Origin: Flavobacterium gilvum
GTDB taxonomy: Bacteria; Bacteroidota; Bacteroidia; Flavobacteriales; Flavobacteriaceae
Direction of reading: 5' to 3'
Length of the DNA: 64,000 nucleotides
Assembly (NCBI RefSeq): GCF_001761465.1
Contig: NZ_CP017479.1
Span: 4,338,595-4,402,594 of the forward strand
Part shown: positions 1-9,484 of the stretch, piece after piece
Layout of the letters: each line of letters begins with the position of its first letter
Position numbering within the stretch: position 1 is the first letter of the stretch
Notes under the pieces: model-generated
What the model was told of the DNA's origin: nothing
Database searches by the model: none
What the model saw: the letters and a program-made list of their open reading frames with translations, nothing else
Translations under genes and position numbers: made by a program

Positions 1-118
1 TTCCCCTCTTTTGAAGAGGGGTGCCCGTAGGGCGGGGTGTTTCACCACAAATTCATTAAAAAAAACACCATTTTCCCACCCCGGCTTACAGCCACCCCTC
101 CAAAGGAGTGGAATTTAC
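1..118. repeat. Intergenic inverted-repeat (REP-like) element
   Basis: Two related GC-rich copies face each other here. The left one reads forward with GAGGGGTGCCCGTAGGGCGG at about 16-35. The right one, read on the minus strand from about 118 to 75, contains GGAGGGGTGGC followed by AGCCGGGGTGGG. Each copy begins with its own small hairpin around TTTTGAAG or CTTTGGAG. The pair lies just beyond the stop codon of the TonB receptor gene and could fold into a large cruciform or act as a terminator. A related sequence occurs at 23957-23998. The GC content is unlike the surrounding DNA. Confidence 0.6.
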
Positions 119-2580
119 AACCTAGCATTCAATTTCAGGTTAAAAACTCGTGTAGTCATGTAATTCGGAATTGCATATTCTGTCTTGGTGTACACATCGC
201 GCACCCAAGTATTTGTTATTGCATTTTGATTATTAAAAAGATTGAAAATTTCAAAACCCAAAGACAGTTCTTTAAATTCCTTGAAGAATTTCCTTTTGGA
301 CATTCCTACCTTTTGATCAATGAAAACTTTTGAAAAACCAATATCCACACGCCGGTAGTCATTCAATCTATTTTGGTATAAATAAGGATCGGCATAAGCG
401 GGCGAACCACAGGGTAATCCCGTGTTGTAAACCAAATTAAGATATACTTTCAAACTCGGAATCTTTGGCATATAATCCTGAAACAAAAGACCAAATTTTA
501 ATCTTTGGTCTGTTGGCCTTGCGATATATCCTTTGTCATCGATATTCTCTTCTGTTTTTAGATAACCAAAACTAATCCATGAATCGGTTCCGGGAACAAA
601 TTCTCCATTCAACCGTACATCCAAACCTTGAGCATAAGCAACCGCATTGTTATCGGCCGCATAACGAATCCTTACATTATCAATCGTATAAGGATTAACA
701 TCAGTCATTTTTTTATAATAGGCCTCTGTCACCAGTTTAAAAGGTCTTTGCCATATTTTGAAACTATAATCATTTCCTAAAACAAAATTTATCGATTTTT
801 GAGCTTTGACATTGGTCTGCACTACCCCATCATAATCGCGCAATTCCCTATAAAATGGCGGCTGATTATAAATCCCTGCCGAGAACCTAAAAAGTATATC
901 TTTTTTCCAATTTGGCTTTATGCCAAATTGAGCTCTCGGACTAAAAACCGTTTGAAAATTCCCGTTTAAATTGTCCCCAGAAACTTCCCAACTTTGCATA
1001 CGAACACCCAAATTATACCAAATTTCATTTTTCCCCAAATTACCCTTATGCCCCCATTGTCCATAAGCCGAAAACCTATCGATATTGGTAAAATTTGTCG
1101 CTTTTACATATTGGTACGGAAGCAACAATCCTTCATAAGGCTGATAGGGCTCATCGTTTTTGGGCAACACTTTTGGCGGTCGTATCGCAAACCCAGCTGA
1201 ATCAATCATTTCCCATTCCGAAATTCGGTCTCGAATGGATTCTCTAGTATATTTTACCCCCCACTGAATTTGATTTTGCTTCCAATTTTTTAACCCTTTT
1301 ACTTCCAAATTGGCAATTAAAGCATCCAAATCATTTCGCGCGTGATTGAGCTGAGAGCCCACTCCTCTTGAATACATAATATCTCCATAAGTATCGGAAC
1401 CAACATTGGTATCAACTTCTCCCAAACGGTATTGTGCGTAAATATCAAAATACTCTTGCTCGATAGTATGAAATAGGGAACCTATAAATTTCAGTGTAAA
1501 AGTATCGCTCACCTGATAGGTTGTTTTTAACGCTCCAAAATAAGTATCGTATTTGTCTTTTTCCATGCCATTATAGTAAACAGCAAGAGCCTTTGGAGCA
1601 TCGGCAGTGCCAAAATTCGTCTGACGCGTTAAAGGCTGATACAAATATTTGTTTTGCGAAATATTCCCCAGAAAACTCCATTGCCATTTTGGAGAAGCCT
1701 GATAATTGATATTGGCCTGTATATCTGCAAAAGTCGGAGTGTAATTGGTTTGGGTTTCCTCACTGTTAACAAGAAGACTATTGTTTCGATACCTGATTCC
1801 CGTTATTGCCGACCATTTTTTGTTTTTGGAAACCGCATCCACGGCAAGGCTTCCACCAAGGAAACTCATTTCCATAATAGCACCAAATTGTGTCGGATTT
1901 CTATACGTTATATCCAAGACCGAAGACATTTTATCTCCATATTTAGCCTGAAAACCTCCCGCCGAAAAATCAATATTCTGAACCAAATCGGTATTGGTAA
2001 AACTCAATCCTTCCTGTTGTCCCGATCTGATGAGAAAAGGGCGATATACTTCTATTTCGTTAACATAAACCAGATTCTCATCATAATTTCCACCTCGAAC
2101 AGCATATTGTGTACTCAACTCATTATTGGAATTGACTCCGGGCAAAGTTTTCAAAACGTTTTCGATACCGGCATTGGCTCCAGGCACAAACCGAATGTCT
2201 TTGGCTTCAAAAGTAACAATCCCCTGAACTGCTTTTTTATTGGTAGAATTAACGACAACTTCTCCCATCTGCTCCTCATAATCACTCATGTTCATATTAA
2301 AAACAAAAACTTCATTTGGAGACAATGAAACTTTCAGACTGACTTTTTTTAAGGAAACATGGGTAAAAACTACCGTAACATCTTGATTGGCAGGAATTGA
2401 AATTTGATAAAAACCCTGTTCATCTGTCTTTGTAATAGCAGTCAGACAGGTCACATTCACCCCTTCTGCCGGAAGATTCTTTTCGTTCAAAACAACTCCT
2501 TTTACAATAGCCGTTTGAGCAAATGAATTTATTCCCATCCATAAAAAAACAAAACAATAAAGAGGTTTAAAAATATTCAA
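115..2580 (-). CDS. TonB-dependent receptor with N-terminal carboxypeptidase-regulatory-like domain
   Basis: This is a predicted outer-membrane TonB-dependent transporter of 821 residues. A signal peptide ends at about residue 22 (NSFAQ). A carboxypeptidase-regulatory-like (CNA-B type) domain follows at roughly residues 23-105, then a plug domain at about 115-225 containing PGANAGIENVLKTLPGV and AVRGGNYDEN. The rest is beta-barrel, ending in a typical aromatic C-terminal strand (FNLKLNARL). The start at 2580 is a TTG codon. The next in-frame ATG, 14 codons in, would destroy the signal peptide, so TTG is preferred. There is no SusD partner, so this is not a classical SusC. The substrate cannot be read from sequence. 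It follows the M23 peptidase gene on the same strand after 11 bp, suggesting one transcript. Confidence 0.88.
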   Translation of the reverse strand: MNIFKPLYCFVFLWMGINSFAQTAIVKGVVLNEKNLPAEGVNVTCLTAITKTDEQGFYQISIPANQDVTVVFTHVSLKKVSLKVSLSPNEVFVFNMNMSDYEEQMGEVVVNSTNKKAVQGIVTFEAKDIRFVPGANAGIENVLKTLPGVNSNNELSTQYAVRGGNYDENLVYVNEIEVYRPFLIRSGQQEGLSFTNTDLVQNIDFSAGGFQAKYGDKMSSVLDITYRNPTQFGAIMEMSFLGGSLAVDAVSKNKKWSAITGIRYRNNSLLVNSEETQTNYTPTFADIQANINYQASPKWQWSFLGNISQNKYLYQPLTRQTNFGTADAPKALAVYYNGMEKDKYDTYFGALKTTYQVSDTFTLKFIGSLFHTIEQEYFDIYAQYRLGEVDTNVGSDTYGDIMYSRGVGSQLNHARNDLDALIANLEVKGLKNWKQNQIQWGVKYTRESIRDRISEWEMIDSAGFAIRPPKVLPKNDEPYQPYEGLLLPYQYVKATNFTNIDRFSAYGQWGHKGNLGKNEIWYNLGVRMQSWEVSGDNLNGNFQTVFSPRAQFGIKPNWKKDILFRFSAGIYNQPPFYRELRDYDGVVQTNVKAQKSINFVLGNDYSFKIWQRPFKLVTEAYYKKMTDVNPYTIDNVRIRYAADNNAVAYAQGLDVRLNGEFVPGTDSWISFGYLKTEENIDDKGYIARPTDQRLKFGLLFQDYMPKIPSLKVYLNLVYNTGLPCGSPAYADPYLYQNRLNDYRRVDIGFSKVFIDQKVGMSKRKFFKEFKELSLGFEIFNLFNNQNAITNTWVRDVYTKTEYAIPNYMTTRVFNLKLNARL

Positions 2581-2591
2581 TAGATTTTGTT

Positions 2592-4289
2592 TTACGGTTT
2601 CTTATTTCTTAGAAAATGTGTTACAAAAGTAGTAGAATTGCCTACATTATCAACCACAATAACTTTTAATTCATTGTCTCCCTCGGCTACAATTCCGTCA
2701 TCAAAGTCATGGGTTAAAACTCCTGTTTTGTTATCGTATTCCATCAAAATCCACTTTCCGTTGAGATAGCCGTTATACGCTTTAATACCCGACATACTAT
2801 CAGAAATACTAACTCGCAGCAATTTTTGAGCATCCAATCTTTTCCCTTCAATTGGTTTTGCAATCTTTATCACAGGAGCAACAGTGTCCATCGCTAATTT
2901 ATACTGACCCAGCGTTTTCACTTTTGTCTCATAAACATTGCCTTTTTCACGAGTTGTATTATAACTTATCCTCGTTCCCTCTATACGACCTATGAAAACT
3001 TTGTCTTTTTTATCAGCAGGAAAACTATCATTTTCCATGGTGATTGTAAAATTGCTGTGCGCCGGAACAGTATCATCATGAACTGTTAAAACATTATTTT
3101 TTACATCAAAATTCAAATTAAAATCACTGTAGAATGTTCCCGCCGGAAAAAACACGGAACATTTATCTTTTTCAAAAAAACAATCCTTCGACGTTTTTAC
3201 AAAATAATTCGAAACAACAGGTTCTTTTTCGATTATAGTCGAAAGCAAATCGTACTCTACCGGAATCGCAATTTGGGTTTTGTTTCCATAAAAATCCGTA
3301 ACCTGCAAATTACAAGCCGAAATCAAATTGGGTTGCACTGTCAGAATCCCATTCGATTCATCAGTCCTAATAATACTCAAATTATAACGTGGATCCATAA
3401 ATAATTTTTGAACCCTTTGCCCTGTTTTTTTATACTTCGAATAATCGATTAAAGCGTTTACATAACGCATTTCGTCAAAAGAATAGGTGTTAAATTGATA
3501 CCCAAAAATTGGTTTTCCGTTGCAGGACAAGTTCACATCAAAAACGCCATTTCGGTTAAAGGAAACATCGTCATAATCATAAGTAATGACACCAAATCCT
3601 ATTTTTCCGTTGGCAACAACTTTGTCAGCCAAATAAGTTCCGTCTTTTTGCAGAGACAAATTAATTGGGATAGGCCGCTGGGAATGATTAACTGTTGTTT
3701 TTGAATCAAGTGGATAAACATACAAATTAGAAACAATCGGGTTTTTGGTATCTTTCAAAAAAGCATCAAAACCAAAAAACATCGGATTAATGATTTTCTC
3801 CGTTTTGGTATCCCGAAATTCAAAATGAAGATGTGGCCCCTCTGAAGAACCTGTATTACCAGAAAGCGCAATTAATTGTCCTTTCTTAACAGGCATTTCA
3901 TTAGGCTTAAAATACATTTCAATTTCAAAAGCCTTTTCCTTATAATGCGTTTTTTTTATAAAACTTTCAATAGAGTCGGTTGCTCTTTGCAAATGGCCAT
4001 AAACCGAAGTATAGCCATTTGGATGATCGATATAAATTGTTTTTCCGTTACCAAAAGTAGAAATCTTAATTCTAGAAACATAACCATCAGCAACCGCATA
4101 TACATTTAAACCCTCTCTTTGCTGAGTTTTTATATCAAAACCGGCGTGAAAATGATTAGGTCTTAATTCGCCAAAATTCCCTGACAATTGAATCGGAATA
4201 TCTACCGGTGAACGAAAATAGTCTTTAGGATAATCAGTTTGGGCAAAAAGAATAGTGGTAAAGAGGATGGAAAAAAAGGAAAATTTCAT
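2592..4289 (-). CDS. Secreted M23-family (LytM-like) metallopeptidase
   Basis: This is a predicted periplasmic peptidoglycan hydrolase or LytM-factor. The ATG at 4289 is chosen because it gives a clean signal peptide (MKFSFFSILFTTILFAQ). An upstream ATG at 4355 adds a second hydrophobic stretch and is less convincing. The M23 zinc motifs are present: NHFHAGFDI for the first ligand His and Asp, and the VYGHL and GPHLHFEFRD pair for the catalytic and second metal-binding region. The remaining C-terminal half, about 350 residues, looks like stacked beta-sandwich domains and ends in an Ig-like segment (DNVGNSTTFVTHF). Flavobacterial homologues share this long tail. It probably acts in cell-wall remodelling. 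The TonB receptor gene follows 11 bp downstream. Confidence 0.87.
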   Translation of the reverse strand: MKFSFFSILFTTILFAQTDYPKDYFRSPVDIPIQLSGNFGELRPNHFHAGFDIKTQQREGLNVYAVADGYVSRIKISTFGNGKTIYIDHPNGYTSVYGHLQRATDSIESFIKKTHYKEKAFEIEMYFKPNEMPVKKGQLIALSGNTGSSEGPHLHFEFRDTKTEKIINPMFFGFDAFLKDTKNPIVSNLYVYPLDSKTTVNHSQRPIPINLSLQKDGTYLADKVVANGKIGFGVITYDYDDVSFNRNGVFDVNLSCNGKPIFGYQFNTYSFDEMRYVNALIDYSKYKKTGQRVQKLFMDPRYNLSIIRTDESNGILTVQPNLISACNLQVTDFYGNKTQIAIPVEYDLLSTIIEKEPVVSNYFVKTSKDCFFEKDKCSVFFPAGTFYSDFNLNFDVKNNVLTVHDDTVPAHSNFTITMENDSFPADKKDKVFIGRIEGTRISYNTTREKGNVYETKVKTLGQYKLAMDTVAPVIKIAKPIEGKRLDAQKLLRVSISDSMSGIKAYNGYLNGKWILMEYDNKTGVLTHDFDDGIVAEGDNELKVIVVDNVGNSTTFVTHFLRNKKP

Positions 4290-4410
4290 ACAATACATTT
4301 TTGCTAAGATAAAAAAAGGAAGCAAACCCCACAAGACAAAACAAACACAATACACAACACACTAGTTAATAATTAGTTAATTAAATTAACGTAAAAAAAT
4401 CGATAAAATA

Positions 4411-4440
4411 TTGCATTAATAAAAAGGAATACTAACTTTG
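4411..4440 (+). promoter_or_regulatory. Bacteroidota-type promoter for the coiled-coil/zapA transcript
   Basis: TTG at 4411-4413, a 19-base spacer, and TAACTTTG at 4433-4440 match the TTTG-N19-TAnnTTTG consensus of the Bacteroidota primary sigma factor. Transcription would start near 4447, about 20 bases before the ATG at 4469. Confidence 0.6.
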
Positions 4441-4468
4441 TAAGATTAAGTAATGAATAGGAATTATA

Positions 4469-4759
4469 ATGAGTGTGATTGCAGAAATAATTGATACTCT
4501 AGAAAATAAGATTGGAAAACTTTTTATTAAAATAAAAAGTTTAGAACAAAACAATCATGAATTAAATACAGAGTTACAAAATGCTGCAGTGTTAATACAA
4601 AATCAATCCAATGAGATTGAATCGCTAAAAACACAAATAGAAACACTCAAAATAGCCAATACATTATTAGGCAGTGACGACAATAAAAGAGATACAAAGC
4701 TTAAAATAAATTCAATAATTCGTGAAATTGATTACTGTATAGCACAGCTATCAGATTAG
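4469..4759 (+). CDS. Small coiled-coil protein upstream of zapA (ZapB-like candidate)
   Basis: This 96-residue protein is almost entirely predicted alpha-helical coiled coil. Heptads run from about residue 5 to 68 (ETLENKIGKLFIKIKSLEQN, later IESLKTQIETLKIANTLL), followed by a short polar tail. I do not recognise a named family. Its position 7 bp before zapA on the same transcript, its size and its helical content suggest a cell-division accessory protein analogous to ZapB, which bridges ZapA-decorated FtsZ. That is inference from context only. A good promoter lies about 30 bases upstream. Confidence 0.72.
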   Translation: MSVIAEIIDTLENKIGKLFIKIKSLEQNNHELNTELQNAAVLIQNQSNEIESLKTQIETLKIANTLLGSDDNKRDTKLKINSIIREIDYCIAQLSD

Positions 4760-4766
4760 TAAAAAA

Positions 4767-5054
4767 ATGGACGAAAAGCTTAAAATTAAGATATCAATTG
4801 CTGACAGAGTTTACCCATTAACAGTAGATTTTGCTCAGGAGGAAGGACTTAGAAGTGCTTCAAGAAAAATTGATGCAATGATAAAGCAATTTGAAGAAAA
4901 TTATGCCGTAAGAGACAAACAAGATGTATTGGCCATGTGCGCTTTACAATTTGCCTCTCAAGTAGAACAAAAACAGATTGACAACATCATAAATGGCGAG
5001 GAAACCATTGAAAGATTGAACAAAATCAATTTGCTTTTGGACGAATATCTCTAA
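4767..5054 (+). CDS. zapA: Cell division protein ZapA
   Basis: This 95-residue protein matches the ZapA family in length and organisation. An N-terminal globular beta-rich part (KLKIKISIADRVYPLTVD) is followed by the EGLRSASRKIDAMI region and a C-terminal helix (ALQFASQVEQKQ, then ERLNKINLLLDEYL) for dimer and tetramer contacts. ZapA binds FtsZ in the cytoplasm and bundles protofilaments at the Z ring. It is co-transcribed with the coiled-coil gene 7 bp upstream. A 6S-type RNA candidate follows immediately, an arrangement also known from proteobacteria, where zapA and ssrS are neighbours. Confidence 0.9.
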   Translation: MDEKLKIKISIADRVYPLTVDFAQEEGLRSASRKIDAMIKQFEENYAVRDKQDVLAMCALQFASQVEQKQIDNIINGEETIERLNKINLLLDEYL

Positions 5055-5087
5055 ACACAAGACGTTCTTTACATAGACTAAGATACT

Positions 5088-5246
5088 GCCTACATTAGTT
5101 CATATTGGTAAACTCAACACTAACAATTTAGAATGAGCGAATCATCACTACTAAAGTATGCCACGCTTCGGCGAGGAAACTTGAACAGTGAGTTAGCCCA
5201 AAACTTGTCTTTTCGAGTTTATACAACTTCTAATGTAGGCTTTTTT
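5088..5246 (+). ncRNA. ssrS: 6S RNA candidate (6S-Flavo type)
   Basis: The non-coding interval between zapA and rny folds into one long rod. GCCTACATTAG (5088-5098) pairs exactly with CTAATGTAGGC (5230-5240), followed by a T run (5241-5246) acting as terminator. An inner helix TAAACTC (5109-5115) pairs with GAGTTTA (5215-5221). An apical hairpin around CGCTTCGGCG lies near 5164-5173. Length (about 155 nt), rod shape with a large internal bulge, and location directly after zapA all fit 6S RNA, which binds the RNA polymerase holoenzyme. A flavobacterial 6S family exists in Rfam. I could not run a covariance search, so the assignment rests on fold and context. Confidence 0.75.
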
Positions 5247-5269
5247 ATATATTAATTTTTTTTACAAAC

Positions 5270-6832
5270 ATGGACATCATAACAATAATTATTTCAGGAA
5301 TTGCAGGTATTGCACTAGGATTTGGTCTAGCCAAATTCATAGAAAAAAGCAACATCTCTAATTTGATTAAAAGCGCAAAAAAAGAGGCCGCATCTATACT
5401 AAAAGACGCTAATCTTGAAGCTGAAAACATAAAGAAAGATAAAATTCTTCAGGCAAAAGAAAAATTTATTGAACTAAAAGCTGAACACGAACAAGTTATT
5501 TTGGCGCGAGACAAAAAAGTAGCCGAAGTAGAAAAAAGAGTTCGCGACAAAGAATCTCAGGTTTCAAATGAATTATCCAAAGCTAAAAAAGTAAACGATG
5601 ATTTTGAAGCCAAAACTGCTGAGTACAATTCAAAAATTGAAAATTTAGAGAAAAAACAACAAGAGGTTGACAGGCTTCATAAAAGTCAATTACAACAATT
5701 GGAAGTTATCTCTGGATTATCTGCTGAAGAGGCCAAAGAACAACTTGTTGAAGGCCTGAAAGGAGAAGCGAAGAGCAAAGCAATGTCGCATATTCAAGAA
5801 ACTATTGAAGAGGCAAAATTGACTGCACAACAAGAAGCCAAGAAAATCATCATTAACACTATCCAGAGAGTTGGAACAGAAGAAGCTGTTGAAAACTGTG
5901 TATCTGTTTTCAACATCGAATCGGATGATGTAAAAGGAAGAATCATCGGGCGTGAAGGTAGAAATATCCGTGCACTTGAAGCCGCAACAGGCGTTGAAAT
6001 TATCGTAGACGACACTCCTGAGGCCATTATTCTTTCTTGTTTTGACCCGGTTCGCAGGGAAATCGCCCGTTTGGCATTGCACAAATTGGTTACAGATGGA
6101 CGTATTCACCCAGCACGTATTGAAGAAGTTGTTGCCAAAACTACCAAACAAATTGACGACGAAATCATCGAAGTAGGTAAACGTACCGTGATTGATTTAG
6201 GAATACACGGTTTGCACCCAGAATTGATAAAAGTAGTTGGAAGAATGAAATACCGTTCTTCTTACGGACAAAACTTATTGCAACACTCACGTGAGGTTTC
6301 TAAACTTTGCGGAATCATGGCTGCCGAATTAGGACTGAATGTTAAACTTGCCAAAAGAGCCGGTTTACTTCACGATATCGGTAAAGTGCCAGATGCAGAA
6401 AGTGATTTACCACACGCTCTATTAGGTATGCAATGGGCTGAAAAATATGGCGAGAAAGAAGAAGTTTGCAACGCAATTGGAGCTCACCACGACGAAATAG
6501 AAATGAAATCATTGCTTTCGCCAATCATTCAGGTTTGTGATGCTATTTCAGGTGCCAGACCAGGAGCCAGAAGACAAGTTTTGGATTCATACATTCAACG
6601 TTTAAAAGACCTTGAAGATGTTGCTTACGGATTTAGCGGAGTAAAAAATGCCTACGCTATCCAAGCCGGTAGAGAACTTCGTGTAATTGTCGAAAGTGAA
6701 AAAGTATCAGATGAAAATGCTGCTAATTTATCATTCGAAATTTCACAAAAGATTCAAACTGAAATGACTTACCCTGGTCAAGTGAAAGTTACCGTAATCA
6801 GAGAAACTAGAGCTGTAAATATAGCAAAGTAA
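5270..6832 (+). CDS. rny: Ribonuclease Y
   Basis: This is the membrane-anchored endoribonuclease that starts mRNA decay, 520 residues as usual for the family. An N-terminal transmembrane helix ([20 protein letters not shown]) is followed by a long charged coiled coil (about residues 25-190). The KH domain carries [13 protein letters not shown] near residue 222. The HD phosphohydrolase domain carries [10 protein letters not shown] and [10 protein letters not shown] near residue 367. The protein ends with the C-terminal RNase Y-specific region. It lies just after the 6S RNA candidate and is followed by a strong hairpin terminator. Nothing is missing from the catalytic set. Confidence 0.96.
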   Translation: MDIITIIISGIAGIALGFGLAKFIEKSNISNLIKSAKKEAASILKDANLEAENIKKDKILQAKEKFIELKAEHEQVILARDKKVAEVEKRVRDKESQVSNELSKAKKVNDDFEAKTAEYNSKIENLEKKQQEVDRLHKSQLQQLEVISGLSAEEAKEQLVEGLKGEAKSKAMSHIQETIEEAKLTAQQEAKKIIINTIQRVGTEEAVENCVSVFNIESDDVKGRIIGREGRNIRALEAATGVEIIVDDTPEAIILSCFDPVRREIARLALHKLVTDGRIHPARIEEVVAKTTKQIDDEIIEVGKRTVIDLGIHGLHPELIKVVGRMKYRSSYGQNLLQHSREVSKLCGIMAAELGLNVKLAKRAGLLHDIGKVPDAESDLPHALLGMQWAEKYGEKEEVCNAIGAHHDEIEMKSLLSPIIQVCDAISGARPGARRQVLDSYIQRLKDLEDVAYGFSGVKNAYAIQAGRELRVIVESEKVSDENAANLSFEISQKIQTEMTYPGQVKVTVIRETRAVNIAK

Positions 6833-6860
6833 GCGCTCTCAAATTCCAAGTTATTAAATT

Positions 6861-6902
6861 CCAAATTCCAATTATTTTTAAATTGGGATTTGGTTTTTTT
6901 TT
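6861..6902 (+). terminator. Rho-independent terminator after rny
   Basis: Stem CCAAATTCCAATT (6861-6873) pairs with AATTGGGATTTGG (6881-6893) with one G-T wobble, followed by a run of nine T residues. Confidence 0.85.
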
Positions 6903-6923
6903 GCCATTTGAACAATAAAAATA

Positions 6924-8426
6924 TTACCCCTTCTTAAAATAAATCTTAAAGGTTGTTCCAAAGTTTAGCGTACTTTCGACTTCTATTTTCCCTCCCATAT
7001 TTTCAATTTGATTTTTGGTTAAATACAAGCCCACTCCCCTTGCATCATTGTTCCTGTGAAATGTTTTGTACAACCCAAAAATTGAATCCTTATGTTTTTC
7101 CAGATCAATTCCTAATCCGTTGTCTTTTACATTCAAAACCACGAAATCATCATTAGCTTCGGTGGTAAAAATGATCTTTGGTTCTTTACCAGGATCCGAA
7201 TATTTAATTGCATTGGTAACCAGATTTAGCATGATGCTTTCCAGATAGGCAGGAACACAAAACACCTCAACTGACGACGGGATATAATTCATGACCTGAA
7301 TCCCTTTTTGTTTTATCGAGTCGTTCAAAACGTCGAGAACTTTATCAATAAAAATATTGACTTTTAAGGACTGCATATTGCTTTCCTTTTCGGCATATAT
7401 ACTCACCAAATCATTCAGATTTTCAATCGTGGAGAACAATTCATCCGAAACAATCTGAATATTACTCAAAGTGTCAACATCCGACAAAAGTGCTTCTTTA
7501 TGCAAATCCAACAAAGATTTAATATTTCCGCTGTGCGTCCTTAAATTATGGGAAACAATATGCGCAAAATTCAGCAACTTATTATTTTGAATATTTACAA
7601 TTTCGAGCATTTTGGCCAATTCGATTTCTCTTTCCTTTTGAACAGATATATCAGTATGAGTACCAACAATTCTCAAAGGCTTGTCATCAGCATCTCTTTC
7701 AATTACTTTGCCACGGTCCAGAATCCATTTGTACCTACCATTACACAAAACCCGATGACAGGTCTCATAAAATGGAATTTTATTGTCAAAATGAAGATTT
7801 ATGTTACCATAATATTCTTCCCTGTCGTCTGGATGAACTCTCTCGTCCCATTCTTCGGGTGCTGCAACCAAATCCGATTCTGTCAGTTCCAGAATTTTCA
7901 TCGATTCTGAAGAATAATATACTTTATTAGTTATCAAATCCCAATCCCAAACTCCCCTATCTGAAGCTTGTACAGCAAAATGATATCTCTCATCGGCTAC
8001 TTTTAGTCTTATTTCCTGTTCTTTTACAACCGTTATATCCGAAATAAGTCCGTAAAAAACCACTTCTCCACTGTCATTTTTCTTTGGTGTCGCATCAATA
8101 CGAAGCCATTTATAGCCGCTTTCAGGCAACAGCAATCTAAAATCAATTTCCCATTTTTCATTACTAGAAAGTGCCGTTTCATATGAATCCAAAAAGCTTT
8201 TTAAATCTGGCTCATAAATTTTATAATTTGACAATTTGTAGGAGTCTTCCAAAAATTCATTTATCGAAAATTCATTTAAAAACTCAATAGGCTTACTCAA
8301 AAAATCGACAGTTATCTGTTTTTGAGAATTCACCCTTATCTGAAAAATAATATTCGGAAGCTGTTTGATTGAACTTTCGTATAATCTATTTAAATCTTCC
8401 GGGTTTTTATGAGCTGTAAAAATCAT
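6924..8426 (-). CDS. PAS-domain sensor histidine kinase
   Basis: This is a predicted cytoplasmic sensor kinase of 500 residues with no transmembrane segment. Two PAS domains with PAC motifs lie at about residues 20-135 and 148-262 (RWLRI-type and WILDRGKVIE segments). A dimerisation/phosphoacceptor helix contains SHNLRTHSG with His293, and a HATPase_c domain follows with NLVTNAIKYS and DNGLGIDLEKH plus GVGLYLTKNQIENMGG. The phosphoacceptor context SHNLR is typical of flavobacterial PAS kinases. No response regulator gene is adjacent, so this is an orphan kinase and its partner cannot be named. The first PAS probably binds a small ligand, not determinable here. Confidence 0.9.
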   Translation of the reverse strand: MIFTAHKNPEDLNRLYESSIKQLPNIIFQIRVNSQKQITVDFLSKPIEFLNEFSINEFLEDSYKLSNYKIYEPDLKSFLDSYETALSSNEKWEIDFRLLLPESGYKWLRIDATPKKNDSGEVVFYGLISDITVVKEQEIRLKVADERYHFAVQASDRGVWDWDLITNKVYYSSESMKILELTESDLVAAPEEWDERVHPDDREEYYGNINLHFDNKIPFYETCHRVLCNGRYKWILDRGKVIERDADDKPLRIVGTHTDISVQKEREIELAKMLEIVNIQNNKLLNFAHIVSHNLRTHSGNIKSLLDLHKEALLSDVDTLSNIQIVSDELFSTIENLNDLVSIYAEKESNMQSLKVNIFIDKVLDVLNDSIKQKGIQVMNYIPSSVEVFCVPAYLESIMLNLVTNAIKYSDPGKEPKIIFTTEANDDFVVLNVKDNGLGIDLEKHKDSIFGLYKTFHRNNDARGVGLYLTKNQIENMGGKIEVESTLNFGTTFKIYFKKG

Positions 8427-8508
8427 TAATTCTAATATTTTTTAATACAATTGTAAAAATATTGAATTCCACACAACCATTAACACAAAAAACCGAATTT
8501 TATTCAAA

Positions 8509-9405
8509 TTATCTTCTAGGATGATAAGCATTCATTACTTCTGTCAAATATTTTCTATCCAAATGCACATAAATCTCTGTAGTCGTAATAGATTCATGTC
8601 CAAGCATTAACTGAATCGAACGTAAATCGGCACCATTTTCCAATAAATGAGTCGCAAATGAATGCCTAAAAGTATGTGGACTGATTTTTTTATTTAAATT
8701 AATTTTTACCGTCAAATCCTTGATTATTGTAAAAATCATCGCTCGGGTCAATTGCCTTCCTCTTCTGTTCAGAAACAAAGTATCCTCAAAACCTTTTTGA
8801 ATGTCCAAATGGACTCTGATTTCGTTTTTATAAATCTCTATATATTTACGGGTCAAATCACCAACGGGAACAAAACGCTGTTTATTTCCTTTTCCGGTAA
8901 TTTTGATAAATCCTTCCTCAAAAAACAAATCGGATATTTTTAAGGCAACCAACTCCGAAACCCGAAGCCCACAACCGTATAAAGTTTCCAACAAAGCACG
9001 ATTGCGCTCTCCTTCGTTCGAACTCAGGTCAATTGCAGATATAATGGCATCAATCTCTTCAACAGCGAGGGTATCTGGTAATTTGCGGCCGGTTTTGGGA
9101 GATTCAATTAATTCCAAAGGATTGTCGTTTCTAAAATCTTCAAAAATCAAATAGGAAAAAAAACTTTTCAAACCCGAAATTATTCTGGCCTGGGATCTTG
9201 GATTTACTTCTTTGGAAACTGCATAAATGAATTGTTGCAGCGTTTCTTCGCCAATAGCAATCGGTGAAACCTTAATCGAATTTTGATGCAAAAAAGAACA
9301 TAATCGTTCAATATCAAAAGAATAATTATCAATGGTATTCTTTGACAAACCCCTTTCAATCTTAAGATAGGACTGATAACTTTTTAAATACGATTCCCAA
9401 TTCAT
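8509..9405 (-). CDS. xerD: Tyrosine recombinase XerD
   Basis: This is a site-specific recombinase of 298 residues, the normal length for XerC/XerD. The N-terminal SAM-like core-binding domain covers about residues 1-95. The catalytic domain holds the full set of residues: Arg148 (CGLRVSEL), Lys172 (TGKGNKQR), His244 and Arg247 (SPHTFRHSF), His270 (LGHES) and the nucleophile Tyr279 (IYVHLD). Such proteins resolve chromosome dimers at dif. No mobile-element context surrounds it, and flavobacteria keep a single XerD-like gene among core genes, so a housekeeping role is likely. Confidence 0.92.
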   Translation of the reverse strand: MNWESYLKSYQSYLKIERGLSKNTIDNYSFDIERLCSFLHQNSIKVSPIAIGEETLQQFIYAVSKEVNPRSQARIISGLKSFFSYLIFEDFRNDNPLELIESPKTGRKLPDTLAVEEIDAIISAIDLSSNEGERNRALLETLYGCGLRVSELVALKISDLFFEEGFIKITGKGNKQRFVPVGDLTRKYIEIYKNEIRVHLDIQKGFEDTLFLNRRGRQLTRAMIFTIIKDLTVKINLNKKISPHTFRHSFATHLLENGADLRSIQLMLGHESITTTEIYVHLDRKYLTEVMNAYHPRR

Positions 9406-9433
9406 AGAGCCAAAGTAACATATTTTTGACCAT

Positions 9434-9464
9434 AAAAAAAACCTTCCTGAGGAGGGAAGGTTTT
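9434..9464 (-). terminator. Terminator of the outer-membrane barrel gene
   Basis: On the minus strand AAAACCTTCC (9464-9455) pairs with GGAAGGTTTT (9446-9437) and runs into Ts. It lies about 20 bases after the stop codon at 9485 and also close to the xerD start. Confidence 0.75.
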
Positions 9465-9484
9465 AAATATATTTTCTTTTTGGA

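Noticed and set aside
1654..2328. A 224-codon open frame on the plus strand
   Set aside because: It lies fully antisense to the TonB receptor gene and its product has random-like composition without any domain.
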